Below are positions 1 to 8,471 of a stretch of DNA of 64,000 nt, piece by piece. The notes under the pieces are model-generated. The model worked only from the letters and a program-made list of their open reading frames with translations. It searched no databases and was not told where the DNA came from. Position numbers and translations under genes: made by a program. The number at the start of each line of letters is the position of its first letter. Position 1 is the stretch's first letter. The DNA is from Lysinibacillus sp. FJAT-14745 (lineage in GTDB: Bacteria > Bacillota > Bacilli > Bacillales_A > Planococcaceae): positions 45,696 through 109,695 of the forward strand of contig NZ_LITM01000001.1 in assembly GCF_001275675.1 (NCBI RefSeq), written 5' to 3'.

Positions 1-55
1 CCTCCTAACGAAGAATGTACTGTGATTATCACATAGTACAGACAGTGTTAGAAGG
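1..55. repeat. Imperfect hairpin at the broken end of an ABC gene
   Basis: The outer arms CTAAC (about 5-9) and GTTAG (about 47-51) pair, and an inner arm TGTACTGTGA pairs with TCACATAGTACA with a two-base bulge. It lies exactly where homology to the ABC ATPase that follows begins, so it may be a small palindromic insertion or a deletion scar. I cannot see what lies to its left. Confidence 0.4.
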
Positions 56-393
56 TGGGTTGTATTTGGCGCTTACGAACAATTTTCTTTTCGACACATA
101 TTACAACAGATTTAGATCGGATTGCGGATTATATTACCTTTATTCATAATGGAGAACATATTTTTACGAAAGAATTTTATAAGATTGAAGAAGAATATGC
201 CATTGTCAAAGGGACATTGGATTTACTGGATCGTGAAACGGAACAAGAGTTTATTTCTATTCGAAAAACGAACATTGGCTTTGAAGCATTAACAGCTGAT
301 AAAAATCGTGTCGTAAACATATTTGGAGATTCAGTTATTGTGGAAAAGCCAACGCTCGAAGATATTATGTATTATACGAAGAAAGGATGGTAA
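55..393 (+). pseudogene. ABC transporter ATP-binding protein, C-terminal remnant
   Basis: The readable protein starts at the H-loop (STHITTDLDRIADYI, about residues 14-28) of a BcrA/YtrB-type ATPase and continues through the normal C-terminal tail. Walker A, the signature motif and Walker B, which should precede it, are missing. The same frame upstream carries stops at 34-36 and 46-48, and sequence left of about 70 does not look like ABC coding sequence. The GTG at 55 is therefore not a convincing start. It cannot hydrolyse ATP as seen. The permease gene follows after 4 bases, so this was an ATPase-permease operon. The missing half could lie just outside the window if a small element interrupts the gene. 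Confidence 0.7.
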
Positions 394-397
394 CTGT

Positions 398-1012
398 ATG
401 TTTAACCTTATACTTAAGGATGTTTTAATACAAAAGAACGTAATTTTATTTTACATTGCTACCATAATAGTCTACTTATTTGCAGATGTTTCTCCAATCC
501 TTATTGTACCTTTATATAGTCTAGTATTTATTAATATGACTTTTTCTTACGATGAAAAAGATAATGCTAATATTTTGCTCAATTCGCTCCCATATACGAG
601 AAAGGAAATTGTTACTTCAAAATATGTCGGCGCATTAATATTTACAGCACTATTTTTAATGATTACCTATGTAGGTAATTACCTCATAAATGGAACAGAA
701 GCGTCGTTTCCGTGGAAAGCTATATTGCTAATTATCGGTCTTGTCATGGTCGCTATTTCATTCATGCTTCCAGTCTTTTATAAATTTAAAAGACAATATT
801 TAGTGATTGCTTCAGGTGCTTTAGTTGGCATTTATCTAGTAACGGTTAAGTTGTTTGTCCCTAATTTTAATGAAAAACTAAGAGAATTAACACAAAAGTT
901 CCTAACTTTACAAGAAACGCAAATGTATTTCATAGCTATCCTTACAATCGTTATATTATATATTGGGTCGTGGCTACTATCTATTCGTATATATGAGAGA
1001 AAAGCTTTTTAA
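398..1012 (+). CDS. ABC-2 type transporter permease
   Basis: A 204-residue membrane protein with about six hydrophobic segments and no soluble domain, like the ABC-2 permeases that pair with BcrA/YtrB-type ATPases. The ATG at 398 is preferred because GAAAGGATGG lies just upstream; an in-frame ATG at 323 lies inside the preceding gene in another frame and would add unrelated residues. The sequence YDEKDNANILLNSLPYTRKE (about residues 51-70) is the usual cytoplasmic loop of this permease class. Its ATPase partner directly upstream is truncated, so the permease may be an orphan unless it borrows another ATPase. Substrate is not predictable. Confidence 0.8.
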   Translation: MFNLILKDVLIQKNVILFYIATIIVYLFADVSPILIVPLYSLVFINMTFSYDEKDNANILLNSLPYTRKEIVTSKYVGALIFTALFLMITYVGNYLINGTEASFPWKAILLIIGLVMVAISFMLPVFYKFKRQYLVIASGALVGIYLVTVKLFVPNFNEKLRELTQKFLTLQETQMYFIAILTIVILYIGSWLLSIRIYERKAF

Positions 1013-1027
1013 AATCTTCTAAGAAGA

Positions 1028-1059
1028 AAAACGGCTTGAGTTCAGGCTCAAGCCGTTTT
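1028..1059. terminator. Bidirectional terminator
   Basis: A 13-bp perfect stem (1028-1040 with 1047-1059) and 6-base loop between two converging genes. A and T runs flank it, so it can stop transcription from both sides. Confidence 0.9.
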
Positions 1060-2682
1060 CGTACGCTTAAACGCAAATTTCCATAGAAGGGAATTTATGA
1101 TGACAAGCACGATTAAGTAAATGATAGCGCCATAAGAAATATGAGCTGACAGGAAGTAATGTAGACCCGCCAGAACACCTAAAGGGATAAGCAATATAAA
1201 AGCTTTCCAACTCTGGGCATCGCCAACTTCATTATAGGGCTTTGTGAACGGAATCTTACTTCCCATGCCGATGTAACAAAGGACGGTGTACATGCAGCTT
1301 GTTACTAAAACAATCAATAAATCTGGGATAATTCTCGTACCATAAATGAAGCAAAAAATGATGCTTTGAAAAATATACAATGGAATATACAACTTAATCA
1401 AAAATGCTTTTAAGGTACCTTTTTTCAAGTTTGTATAATCTTTGATTGGAAAGACTTTATAGATCCAAGCTGCTTTATATTTTCCTGAATGTCCAAGCAT
1501 AAGTACAGCTGAAGGAATAATTAGCATGCTGAAATAAATATATAAATAGCCCATGCTAATGGCATAGTCAACAGCTTCGTACCTTGAAAAAGTAAACATA
1601 AAAATAAATGGAATAACAAAAGAAAATCCTAAAGATGGATATACTTTCAGTTTAAACTCTCGCTCCTGTTTCATCATAAGAGAGGCGAAACGGTAGAAGG
1701 CCCTTTCTTCATTAGTTCTACAAATGATTGTTAACAAAAGCGTTTTAAGTCGATTGTTCTTCTCTTTTTTTGATTTGCTTGTGTTTAATAGTTTTTGCAG
1801 ATTACGTTCAAAGGTTGGAATCAGCTTTAAATATAGCCATATCGAGATGATTGGCATGACGACAGCAAATATACTGAATACCACTGTAAATAAAGAGTTG
1901 TTACCGTTTAGCAGTAGCTCATAAGGAGCGGCAAACCACATAGGAATTAGAAAAATACTCCACCAATGAAACACTACCACCATATCAAAATTAACAAATT
2001 CAAAGGATCTAATAAGAACTTGATAGCCAATCATCAACATTAATGATAAGCCGATTTGTACGTAATTGATGATGTCTTTCAGCTTTTCTCCATCAAAGAA
2101 TCTTAAGATAGTAATATATAAAATAGCGGTTAATACAACTATAAAAATATTAATTAAAACTAGTAAGAACACAGTTGAAATAAAGAATACAATCCCTTGA
2201 TTAAATAGGCCCACCATAAGGGGAATGGCAGTAAATGCAATAGTTAAATACGTCAAGTAGATGAAAATATGCATAAATTTGGCCGCATTGATCGTTTTAG
2301 CAGAGATAGGCTTGGTCGATAGGATACTTCTGTCCCGTACATCCAAAAGTACTGAAGAAAAATCAGAAATCAATGTTGTCATGATGATAAAAATAATCAT
2401 TGCATAAGCAATACTCATCTGGAAAAGATAGTTTTGACCAAATCCCATAAAAGGAACTAACATAAGTCCCATTAAAACATAAATCCATAAAGATTTGATG
2501 TAGCCATTTTTTTGCTCTTGTTTGTTTTTATTGGATGCTTGGTTAAAGATTGTCGGTACTTTACGCTCATCCATTGTTAGTTTAATATGGAGGATTTTTC
2601 TCATGATCTCGTAATCGATGCCCATTTTCACAAAAACAAATTGAATTTTATCAAGCAGTTGTAGCGTTTTGAAATCTTTCAT
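1048..2682 (-). CDS. ABC transporter permease, large, multi-pass
   Basis: A 544-residue integral membrane protein with roughly 10-12 hydrophobic segments, starting after a soluble N-terminal stretch of about 65 residues. It is the membrane partner of the ATPase encoded just upstream on the same strand (gap of 2 bases), so the two are translated together. The size and mid-protein soluble segment (about residues 295-335, rich in Lys and Arg) resemble the large two-gene bacillar exporters such as the YthP/YthQ type, but I do not assign a symbol. The substrate is unknown. Its stop codon overlaps the arm of the bidirectional terminator. Confidence 0.8.
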   Translation of the reverse strand: MKDFKTLQLLDKIQFVFVKMGIDYEIMRKILHIKLTMDERKVPTIFNQASNKNKQEQKNGYIKSLWIYVLMGLMLVPFMGFGQNYLFQMSIAYAMIIFIIMTTLISDFSSVLLDVRDRSILSTKPISAKTINAAKFMHIFIYLTYLTIAFTAIPLMVGLFNQGIVFFISTVFLLVLINIFIVVLTAILYITILRFFDGEKLKDIINYVQIGLSLMLMIGYQVLIRSFEFVNFDMVVVFHWWSIFLIPMWFAAPYELLLNGNNSLFTVVFSIFAVVMPIISIWLYLKLIPTFERNLQKLLNTSKSKKEKNNRLKTLLLTIICRTNEERAFYRFASLMMKQEREFKLKVYPSLGFSFVIPFIFMFTFSRYEAVDYAISMGYLYIYFSMLIIPSAVLMLGHSGKYKAAWIYKVFPIKDYTNLKKGTLKAFLIKLYIPLYIFQSIIFCFIYGTRIIPDLLIVLVTSCMYTVLCYIGMGSKIPFTKPYNEVGDAQSWKAFILLIPLGVLAGLHYFLSAHISYGAIIYLIVLVIINSLLWKFAFKRTKTA

Positions 2683-2684
2683 GA

Positions 2685-3461
2685 CTATACCTCTTGTACA
2701 ATAGAAACGAATTTCTCACCAATTTCCTGATGATCATGGAAGCCTGTCAATTGGTTGAAAATCTTTTCCAGAGTCCCTTCGGTATTGTCTGCCTGTAGTT
2801 GGGCAAATGTCCCATCGGCAGCAATTTTCCCATCATTCAGCAGGATGATGCGACTACTGATTTTTTCGACAACATCCATAATATGAGAGGAATAAAATAT
2901 TGTTTTTCCTTGGGCAGCCAGTTGAATCAAAATCTCTTTAAAGATCATCACACTATTCGCATCTAATCCATTGATCGGTTCATCTAAAAATAACAAATCG
3001 GGATTATGTATAAGGCTAGCGATAATTAATAGCTTTTGCCGCATCCCTTTTGAATAAGAAGATATCCTTGCATGATACGCTTCACCAACACCAAACAATT
3101 CCATTAAGGATTTTGATTTATCCGCAGCGACTTCTAATTCAAGGCCATAAAGCTGGCCGATGAAGGTTAAATACTCGTAACCAGTTAAATTATCATAAAC
3201 ATCTGCTATTTCCGGTACATAGCCAATTCGCCGTCTATATTCAATGCTGTCTTTGCCGATATTCTCTCCGAAAAGCTTAATTTCTCCACCGTAATCGCCT
3301 TCGATCCCTAAAATGATTTTGACAGTGGTACTTTTACCAGCACCGTTGGGACCGATATAACCAATTATTTCTCCTCTCGACACGTGTAAGTCGATTCCTT
3401 TTAATATTTCCTTACTACCATAACTCTTCGTCAAATTCGCAATCGTCAAGATTTCTTCCAT
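2685..3461 (-). CDS. ABC transporter ATP-binding protein
   Basis: A complete 258-residue ATPase: Walker A GPNGAGKS (37-44), signature YSKGMRQ (136-142), Walker B LLFLDEP (156-162) and H-loop SSHIMD. It energises the permease encoded 2 bases downstream. The ATG is preceded by AAAGGAGC on the minus strand, a good ribosome binding site. The signature KGMRQ rather than SGGQ is usual for BcrA-like exporters. The gene has its own upstream intergenic region, where a dispersed repeat sits. Confidence 0.9.
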   Translation of the reverse strand: MEEILTIANLTKSYGSKEILKGIDLHVSRGEIIGYIGPNGAGKSTTVKIILGIEGDYGGEIKLFGENIGKDSIEYRRRIGYVPEIADVYDNLTGYEYLTFIGQLYGLELEVAADKSKSLMELFGVGEAYHARISSYSKGMRQKLLIIASLIHNPDLLFLDEPINGLDANSVMIFKEILIQLAAQGKTIFYSSHIMDVVEKISSRIILLNDGKIAADGTFAQLQADNTEGTLEKIFNQLTGFHDHQEIGEKFVSIVQEV

Positions 3462-3490
3462 GTTGCAGCTCCTTTCTGTTGATCCTATAT

Positions 3491-3594
3491 TAACGGGCAG
3501 TAATTCATCTGGTACCGCCTGTAAAAGCCCAATCGCTGAAGACTAATAATCGGTGAATGATGAAGAAAACCCCACCAATTAAAGATTCACTTTA
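3491..3594. repeat. Dispersed intergenic repeat, copy 1 (short form)
   Basis: Starts with TAACGGGCAGTAATTCATCT and ends with an ACCCCACCAATTAAAG-type tail. The same start, a CTGTAAAAGCCC-like middle and the same tail recur at 31011-31154, where about 40 extra bases are present. It fills much of the 316-base gap between the ABC ATPase and the methyltransferase. No coding sequence is visible in that gap. Confidence 0.7.
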
Positions 3595-3777
3595 TCTTAT
3601 GTTTAGTGTAATTGATTTAGATAAAATATCCATAAATATAATATAACATTTAAAAATGTTGCAATATCCCTTTTTGAATTGGGATCGGTTTATTTCCAAC
3701 ATTTCCTAACTTTGCTTTATAATTAATGGATAGAATATTTTGTTTTTTGAAAAAATGGGCCAAGCAGGAGGCGTAAA

Positions 3778-4479
3778 ATGCTAATCAAATCAAATGAACA
3801 ATTGCTAGTTGTATTAGATAATTTATTACGTGAACCGCAAGGATTTTGGGATGGATTTTATGATCAAACATTTAAAAATGTACCTTTTTTTGTTAATAAA
3901 CCGGATGAAAATCTAGTAAGCTATTTTGAAAAAAAGGTGATTCGGCCAAATAGAGTTTTAGAGTTAGGTTGTGGCGCAGGACGAAATGCTATTTACTTAG
4001 CAAAACAAGGCTGTTCAGTTGTTGGTGTTGACTTATCGGATCACGCATTGCAATGGGCGCAAAAAAGGGTTGATGAAGCAGACGTAAATGTAGATTTCAT
4101 TTGTGCTAATATTTTTGAACTGAATCTACAAGAAGAGAGCTTTGATTTTATTTATGATTCAGGTTGTTTTCATCATATAGCACCTCATCGTCGTATGACG
4201 TATATTGAATTGATTCATAAATTATTGAAGCCTAATGGTCACTTCGCTTTATGCTCATTTGAGGAACATGGTGCATATGGTGGTTCAGCCATCTCAGATG
4301 AAGAAGTATATATAAAACGTAGCTTAGAAGGCGGATTAGGGTATACCAAAAATCAACTAATAGAAATATTTCAATCATTAGAAGAAATCGAAATACGGAA
4401 AATGATAGCCATATCTGATGAAGATCAATATTTCGGTCTAGAAGGATTTTTAGTAGGTTTATTTAAAAAGAATCCATGA
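3778..4479 (+). CDS. Class I SAM-dependent methyltransferase
   Basis: A 233-residue cytoplasmic protein with the SAM-binding glycine motif VLELGCGAGRN (60-70), an acidic strand end GVDLSD after it, and the motif FDFIYDSGCFHHI (post-II region) typical of small-molecule methyltransferases. The start has AGGAGG 6 bases upstream. The C-terminal half (SFEEHGAYGGSAISDEE onward) is of the type seen in thiopurine/tellurite-resistance-like methyltransferases, but the substrate cannot be told. It stands alone, with its own promoter region and a terminator about 130 bases downstream. Confidence 0.85.
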   Translation: MLIKSNEQLLVVLDNLLREPQGFWDGFYDQTFKNVPFFVNKPDENLVSYFEKKVIRPNRVLELGCGAGRNAIYLAKQGCSVVGVDLSDHALQWAQKRVDEADVNVDFICANIFELNLQEESFDFIYDSGCFHHIAPHRRMTYIELIHKLLKPNGHFALCSFEEHGAYGGSAISDEEVYIKRSLEGGLGYTKNQLIEIFQSLEEIEIRKMIAISDEDQYFGLEGFLVGLFKKNP

Positions 4480-4600
4480 GGAGGTAAGAGAGGCTAGGTC
4501 CTTTCAATTATTCTCGGGAAATAATTACGATTAATTGCTTAAAGAACGGGCTGATAGAAAGGACTTCAAAATGTATTTTTATCCTCAATTATAATTAGCC

Positions 4601-4642
4601 TATAATAGGTGCAATTCTTCATTTTGAAGGATTGCATTTTTT
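4601..4642 (+). promoter_or_regulatory. TATAAT box followed directly by a terminator hairpin
   Basis: A perfect TATAAT (4601-4606) stands just before an 11-bp hairpin (4610-4620 with 4626-4636, one G-T pair) followed by six T. The hairpin may simply end transcription from the methyltransferase gene, or act as an attenuator for the regulator that starts at 4743. A second hairpin (CCACA at about 4661 with TGTGG at about 4685, with an inner AAGGG/CCCTT) lies between them. Confidence 0.5.
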
Positions 4643-4742
4643 GCGAGCTAGAAACCATACCACAACGAAGGGAAAAACCCTTTACTGTGGACCTTTTGAG
4701 TTAGATACGGTTATGCAAAAATAAAGCAAGGGGGTCAAGGAA

Positions 4743-6191
4743 GTGTTTAATGATTTTAAGCTTATCGATAATCGTCCGGTTTATATTCAATTAAAAGATT
4801 ATTTGAAAGAAAAGATTATGAAGGGACACTTGCTGGAGCATCAGAAGCTTCCATCTACCCGTGAACTTAGTAAATTATTATCGATCAGTAGAAATACGGT
4901 ACTGAATGCATATGCAGATTTAGAGCAAGAGGGCATTATTTATGCTGTGAAAGGAAAAGGGAATTTTGTAGGGAAAGTCGAAACGTTGAAAGCCTCATCT
5001 GTCGAATTTAATTGGAAGGAGAGGCTGAATAACGTTACTTTGTTAGCTGATGAATTAGATTTAATGAAGCAAGATATTCATTGGGAAAAAGGGATGATTT
5101 CCTTCAATAGTGTTGCCCCTGAAGAAAAGCTTTTTGATGTTGAAAATTTTAAAAGAGCCTTTCTGACCCGGATGTCACTTGAAGGAGATATCGTTTTGAA
5201 TTACGGATACGCAAAGGGCTATAAACCTTTAATCGAATACCTTCTTCACTATATGGAAATGAAGGGTGTAGATATTTCTAATAAGGACATTTTGATTACG
5301 AATGGCTTTACCGAGGGATTGGATATTTTATTATCTTCTTTAGCGAAAAAATCTGGACGTGTTATTTGCGAAAATCCTACCCATCATGCCGCATTAAAGC
5401 TTTTTCGCTTACATGGATTTGATATCCACGGAATCGACATGAAAGATGACGGTATCGATATTGAACAAGTTGAGAAAAGCTTATCGGAAAAGGAATTTGA
5501 TTTTGCCTACTTCATCCCGTCCTATCATAATCCGACAGGTATTGTGACATCCTCTGAAAAAAGAGCTGAAATTATTAGGCTTTTTTCGCAATATCAAATT
5601 CCGATTGTGGAGGATGGCTTCAATGAGGAATTACGTTATTCAGGTTCGCATTTAGCGCCGCTAATGACTTTTATCGGTGAGGGCAACAATGTTATTTATA
5701 TTAGTAGCTTTTCTAAAATTCTTTTTCCGGGCTTACGTGTTGGATGGATATTAGCGGATAAGGAGCTCATCCACTGTCTGGAAAGTATGAAAAGAGCACG
5801 TACTATTCATACATCAACACTAGATCAGGCTGTGCTTTATCAATATTTACAGGATGGTTATTTTGAAAAATATTTAAAAAAGGCTAAGTTCGTATATAAG
5901 AAAAAATATGAAATAGCGCGTCAAGCTTGCCATCAATACATTCCATTTAAAAGAATGACAGGAGATGGTGGACTTCATCTCTTTATTGAGCTAGAGGAAG
6001 GAATGGATGCTCGTACACTATTGAAGAAGTGCTATCAAAAAGGAGTTGTTTTTTATCCTGGTGACGTTTTTTACAGCAATGGCGAAGGCAGCAACACATT
6101 TCGATTAGGATTTTCTCGGCTTAAAGAAGAGGATATTGTGCGTGGTATTAAGATTATTGGTGATACCTTGAAAAATGAACTGGGGAGTTGA
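4743..6191 (+). CDS. ddlR: MocR-family (GntR/aminotransferase) regulator, DdlR-like
   Basis: A 482-residue PLP-binding transcriptional regulator. Residues 1-75 are a GntR winged helix (PSTRELSKLLSISRNTVLNA), followed by a linker and a type I aminotransferase fold with NPTG (263-266), the cofactor-contacting D291 and the Schiff-base Lys325 in SSFSKILFPG. A GTG start follows GGGGGTCAAGGAA. The gene is followed immediately by a D-Ala-D-Ala ligase gene whose start lies 4 bases after this stop. This is the arrangement known from Brevibacillus brevis, where the MocR protein DdlR binds PLP and D-Ala-D-Ala-related ligands and activates ddl. The symbol is assigned from this context; sequence alone supports only the MocR family. 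Confidence 0.8.
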   Translation: MFNDFKLIDNRPVYIQLKDYLKEKIMKGHLLEHQKLPSTRELSKLLSISRNTVLNAYADLEQEGIIYAVKGKGNFVGKVETLKASSVEFNWKERLNNVTLLADELDLMKQDIHWEKGMISFNSVAPEEKLFDVENFKRAFLTRMSLEGDIVLNYGYAKGYKPLIEYLLHYMEMKGVDISNKDILITNGFTEGLDILLSSLAKKSGRVICENPTHHAALKLFRLHGFDIHGIDMKDDGIDIEQVEKSLSEKEFDFAYFIPSYHNPTGIVTSSEKRAEIIRLFSQYQIPIVEDGFNEELRYSGSHLAPLMTFIGEGNNVIYISSFSKILFPGLRVGWILADKELIHCLESMKRARTIHTSTLDQAVLYQYLQDGYFEKYLKKAKFVYKKKYEIARQACHQYIPFKRMTGDGGLHLFIELEEGMDARTLLKKCYQKGVVFYPGDVFYSNGEGSNTFRLGFSRLKEEDIVRGIKIIGDTLKNELGS

Positions 6192-6195
6192 ACAT

Positions 6196-7104
6196 ATGAA
6201 AGTTGGCGTTATTATGGGGGGCGTTTCCTCTGAAAAGCAGGTCTCTATTATGACAGGGGAAGAAATGATCGCTCATTTAGATAAAAATAAATACGAAGTG
6301 GTAGCTATTGAGCTAAATGAAAATAACACGTCAGAACTCATTGAAAAGGTGAGAGATATCGATATTGCTTTATTAGCACTACATGGCAAATTTGGGGAGG
6401 ATGGCACGATTCAAGGTGTACTAGAGACTATGGGCGTTCCATATACAGGTAGTGGTATACTTTCTAGCAGTATTTGTATGGATAAAAATATTTCGAAAAA
6501 AATTCTACGTTATGAAGGCATTGAAACACCAGACTGGCTCCATCTTTCGAATAGCGAGGAGCTTCAGTTCGATGAATTAGACAAAATGGGCTATCCGCTA
6601 GTAGTAAAGCCTAATTCAGGTGGCTCCAGTGTAGGAGTAAAAATAGTTAATGATAAAGATGCCTTACTAACATCGATTGCGGAAGTATTCAAATGGGATG
6701 CTGAAATTATTATTGAAAAATATATAAAAGGCGAAGAAATTACCTGTCCTATTTTAGACGGGGAGCTATTACCGATTATTTCGATTCGACATACAGCACA
6801 GTTCTTTGACTATAAGGCGAAATATGAGGATGCCGCTACGATAGAGGAGGTTGTAGAACTTCCACCTGCCATACATGAACGTGTAGCTGAAGCCGCAAAA
6901 GCCTGCTATAGCGCATTAAAATGTAGTGTTTATGCCAGAATCGATATGATGATCAAGGATGGAATCCCATATGTCATGGAAGTTAACACATTGCCAGGGA
7001 TGACAAAAAACAGCCTACTCCCAAAAAGTGCATCCTCGGCAGGAATAACTTACACGCAACTTTTAGATAGGATTATTGAAATTTCCTTACAGGTTGAGGA
7101 ATAA
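6196..7104 (+). CDS. ddl: D-alanine--D-alanine ligase
   Basis: A 302-residue ATP-grasp enzyme that joins two D-alanines for peptidoglycan precursor synthesis. Visible family marks are MGGVSSEKQVS (7-17), LHGKFGEDGTIQG (62-74), VPYTGSG (81-87), the ATP loop KPNSGGSSVGV (138-148), and the metal-binding EVNTLPGMT (262-270). YKAKYED (206-212) in the mobile loop keeps the Tyr typical of D-Ala-D-Ala rather than D-Ala-D-lactate ligases. The ATG at 6196 is chosen over the in-frame ATG at 6175 because TGGGGAG precedes it and the protein then begins MKVGVIMGG. It forms a tight operon with the MocR regulator upstream, which probably activates it. Confidence 0.9.
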   Translation: MKVGVIMGGVSSEKQVSIMTGEEMIAHLDKNKYEVVAIELNENNTSELIEKVRDIDIALLALHGKFGEDGTIQGVLETMGVPYTGSGILSSSICMDKNISKKILRYEGIETPDWLHLSNSEELQFDELDKMGYPLVVKPNSGGSSVGVKIVNDKDALLTSIAEVFKWDAEIIIEKYIKGEEITCPILDGELLPIISIRHTAQFFDYKAKYEDAATIEEVVELPPAIHERVAEAAKACYSALKCSVYARIDMMIKDGIPYVMEVNTLPGMTKNSLLPKSASSAGITYTQLLDRIIEISLQVEE

Positions 7105-7145
7105 AGGCTTCATAGATGCATTTGTAAAACGTATACTATAAGTTG

Positions 7146-7182
7146 ATTGGAGTGGAGGCTGGGCGACTCCTTGGGGATTAGT
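7146..7182. repeat. Decayed GACTCCTTGGGGATTA intergenic repeat
   Basis: Contains ACTCCTTGGGGATTA (7166-7180), which recurs exactly at 47444-47458. Both look like decayed pieces of a GC-richer intergenic repeat that I recall as common in Bacillaceae; that identification is from memory. Confidence 0.5.
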
Positions 7183-7208
7183 ATGAATAGTTAAGGATTG
7201 TTCAATAG

Positions 7209-7266
7209 AAAAAACACCTATATGTTGATAAGGGATTAACCCTACTTTCAACAAAAGGTGTTTTCT
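7209..7266. terminator. Bidirectional terminator
   Basis: AAAACACCT (7211-7219) pairs with AGGTGTTTT (7256-7264), with inner pairs TGTTGA/TCAACA and AGGG/CCCT. It separates ddl from the converging yitT-type gene. Confidence 0.8.
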
Positions 7267-7277
7267 CAGTTGTCTAA

Positions 7278-8117
7278 TTAAGCTTTAGACAATTCAATAA
7301 ATCCATGTCCAAAGACATCTCGTACATCATGAATAGCAATAAAGGCATCTGTGTCTATTTCTTTGACGATTTTCTTTAGTTTTACAACTTCCTGTTTACT
7401 AATGACAATATACAGAATTTCTTTTTGCTCCTTCGTGTAATAGCCGTGGCCAGATAGAACCGTTACGCCTCGATTCATATAACCATTCACATGACTGGCA
7501 ATCTCTTCTGGATTTTTCGATATAATCGTAACTGCCTTTTTCGGGTTTACACCTTCAATCACAAACTCCATCACCTTTGTTCCAACATAAAGCATAATAA
7601 CAGTAAGCATTAATGCTTCTGCCCCGATAATAAAATAAGATGAAAAAGCAACAATTAAATCAAAAAACAATAAACCGTAACTAATACTCCAGCCTAAATA
7701 TTTGTTCGTCATTTTAGCTAAGATTGTTGAACCTGCTGTTGTTCCACCAACTCTGATAATTAAGCCTATACCAACTCCAGCAAACACCCCGCCAAAAATA
7801 GCATTCACAAGAATTTCATTTGAAGAAATCGACCACGATTCTGTTAAATGTAAAAACAGTGAATGGAGGGATACAGCAATAATCGTATAAATAGTCATTT
7901 GCCTACTTAAAAATTTATAGCCAACTACTAATAAAGCTGCGTTTAGCGCAAAGCTCACAATACTGGGCGACCATCCAAACAGATAATAGGCGATAATCGT
8001 TAAACCTGTTACGCCGCCTTCACCTAAATCATTAGGTATAACAAATAAGTTTACAGCGAGTGCAAAAAGCAGCGCCCCGACCGTAATCATTATAAGATCC
8101 ATAATGAACTTCTTCAT
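7278..8117 (-). CDS. YitT-family membrane protein (DUF161 plus DUF2179)
   Basis: A 279-residue protein with about five or six membrane helices in residues 1-175 (MKKFIMDLIMITVGALLFAL onward, with the conserved GEGGVTGLTII and GGTTAGSTIL motifs) and a C-terminal cytoplasmic DUF2179 domain of about 80 residues. This is the standard layout of the YitT/YpjC/YqfU paralogs of Bacillus. The biochemical function of the family is not established. It is a single gene with GGTGGTG before its ATG. Several paralogs usually occur per genome, so no symbol is given. Confidence 0.9.
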   Translation of the reverse strand: MKKFIMDLIMITVGALLFALAVNLFVIPNDLGEGGVTGLTIIAYYLFGWSPSIVSFALNAALLVVGYKFLSRQMTIYTIIAVSLHSLFLHLTESWSISSNEILVNAIFGGVFAGVGIGLIIRVGGTTAGSTILAKMTNKYLGWSISYGLLFFDLIVAFSSYFIIGAEALMLTVIMLYVGTKVMEFVIEGVNPKKAVTIISKNPEEIASHVNGYMNRGVTVLSGHGYYTKEQKEILYIVISKQEVVKLKKIVKEIDTDAFIAIHDVRDVFGHGFIELSKA

Positions 8118-8471
8118 ATATACACCACCAAAACAAATTGATTTTTTCCTAAATACATACTATATCAAGTTCTGAACATTTTATATACTTTTTGGAATGT
8201 TCGTTTATGATAAATCTATAATTGTTAGTATGTCCTTAATTAGAGCAAAAGTCGAATTGAAAAAAATAGTTCATGAAGCTGCAATTAAATAGATATGTGG
8301 AATCATGCTGAAATCGGCTTATAATATATACTATATCCGAACTTAAAGTTTGAAGTTAGAGCAATTTAAAAAGTAATCTTTAAAATAGGGGGTGCAATAA
8401 AATAACCTGCAATAATTGGGGAAGGAATATAAATAAAGAATGAATAATAATAAGGGGTGTTAGAAGCAGTT
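8118..8471. other. 354-base gap, no gene
   Basis: Very AT-rich divergent intergenic region between the YitT-type gene and the DUF2975 gene. I see no reading frame with a ribosome binding site, no strong hairpin and no clear promoter pair. Confidence 0.5.
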
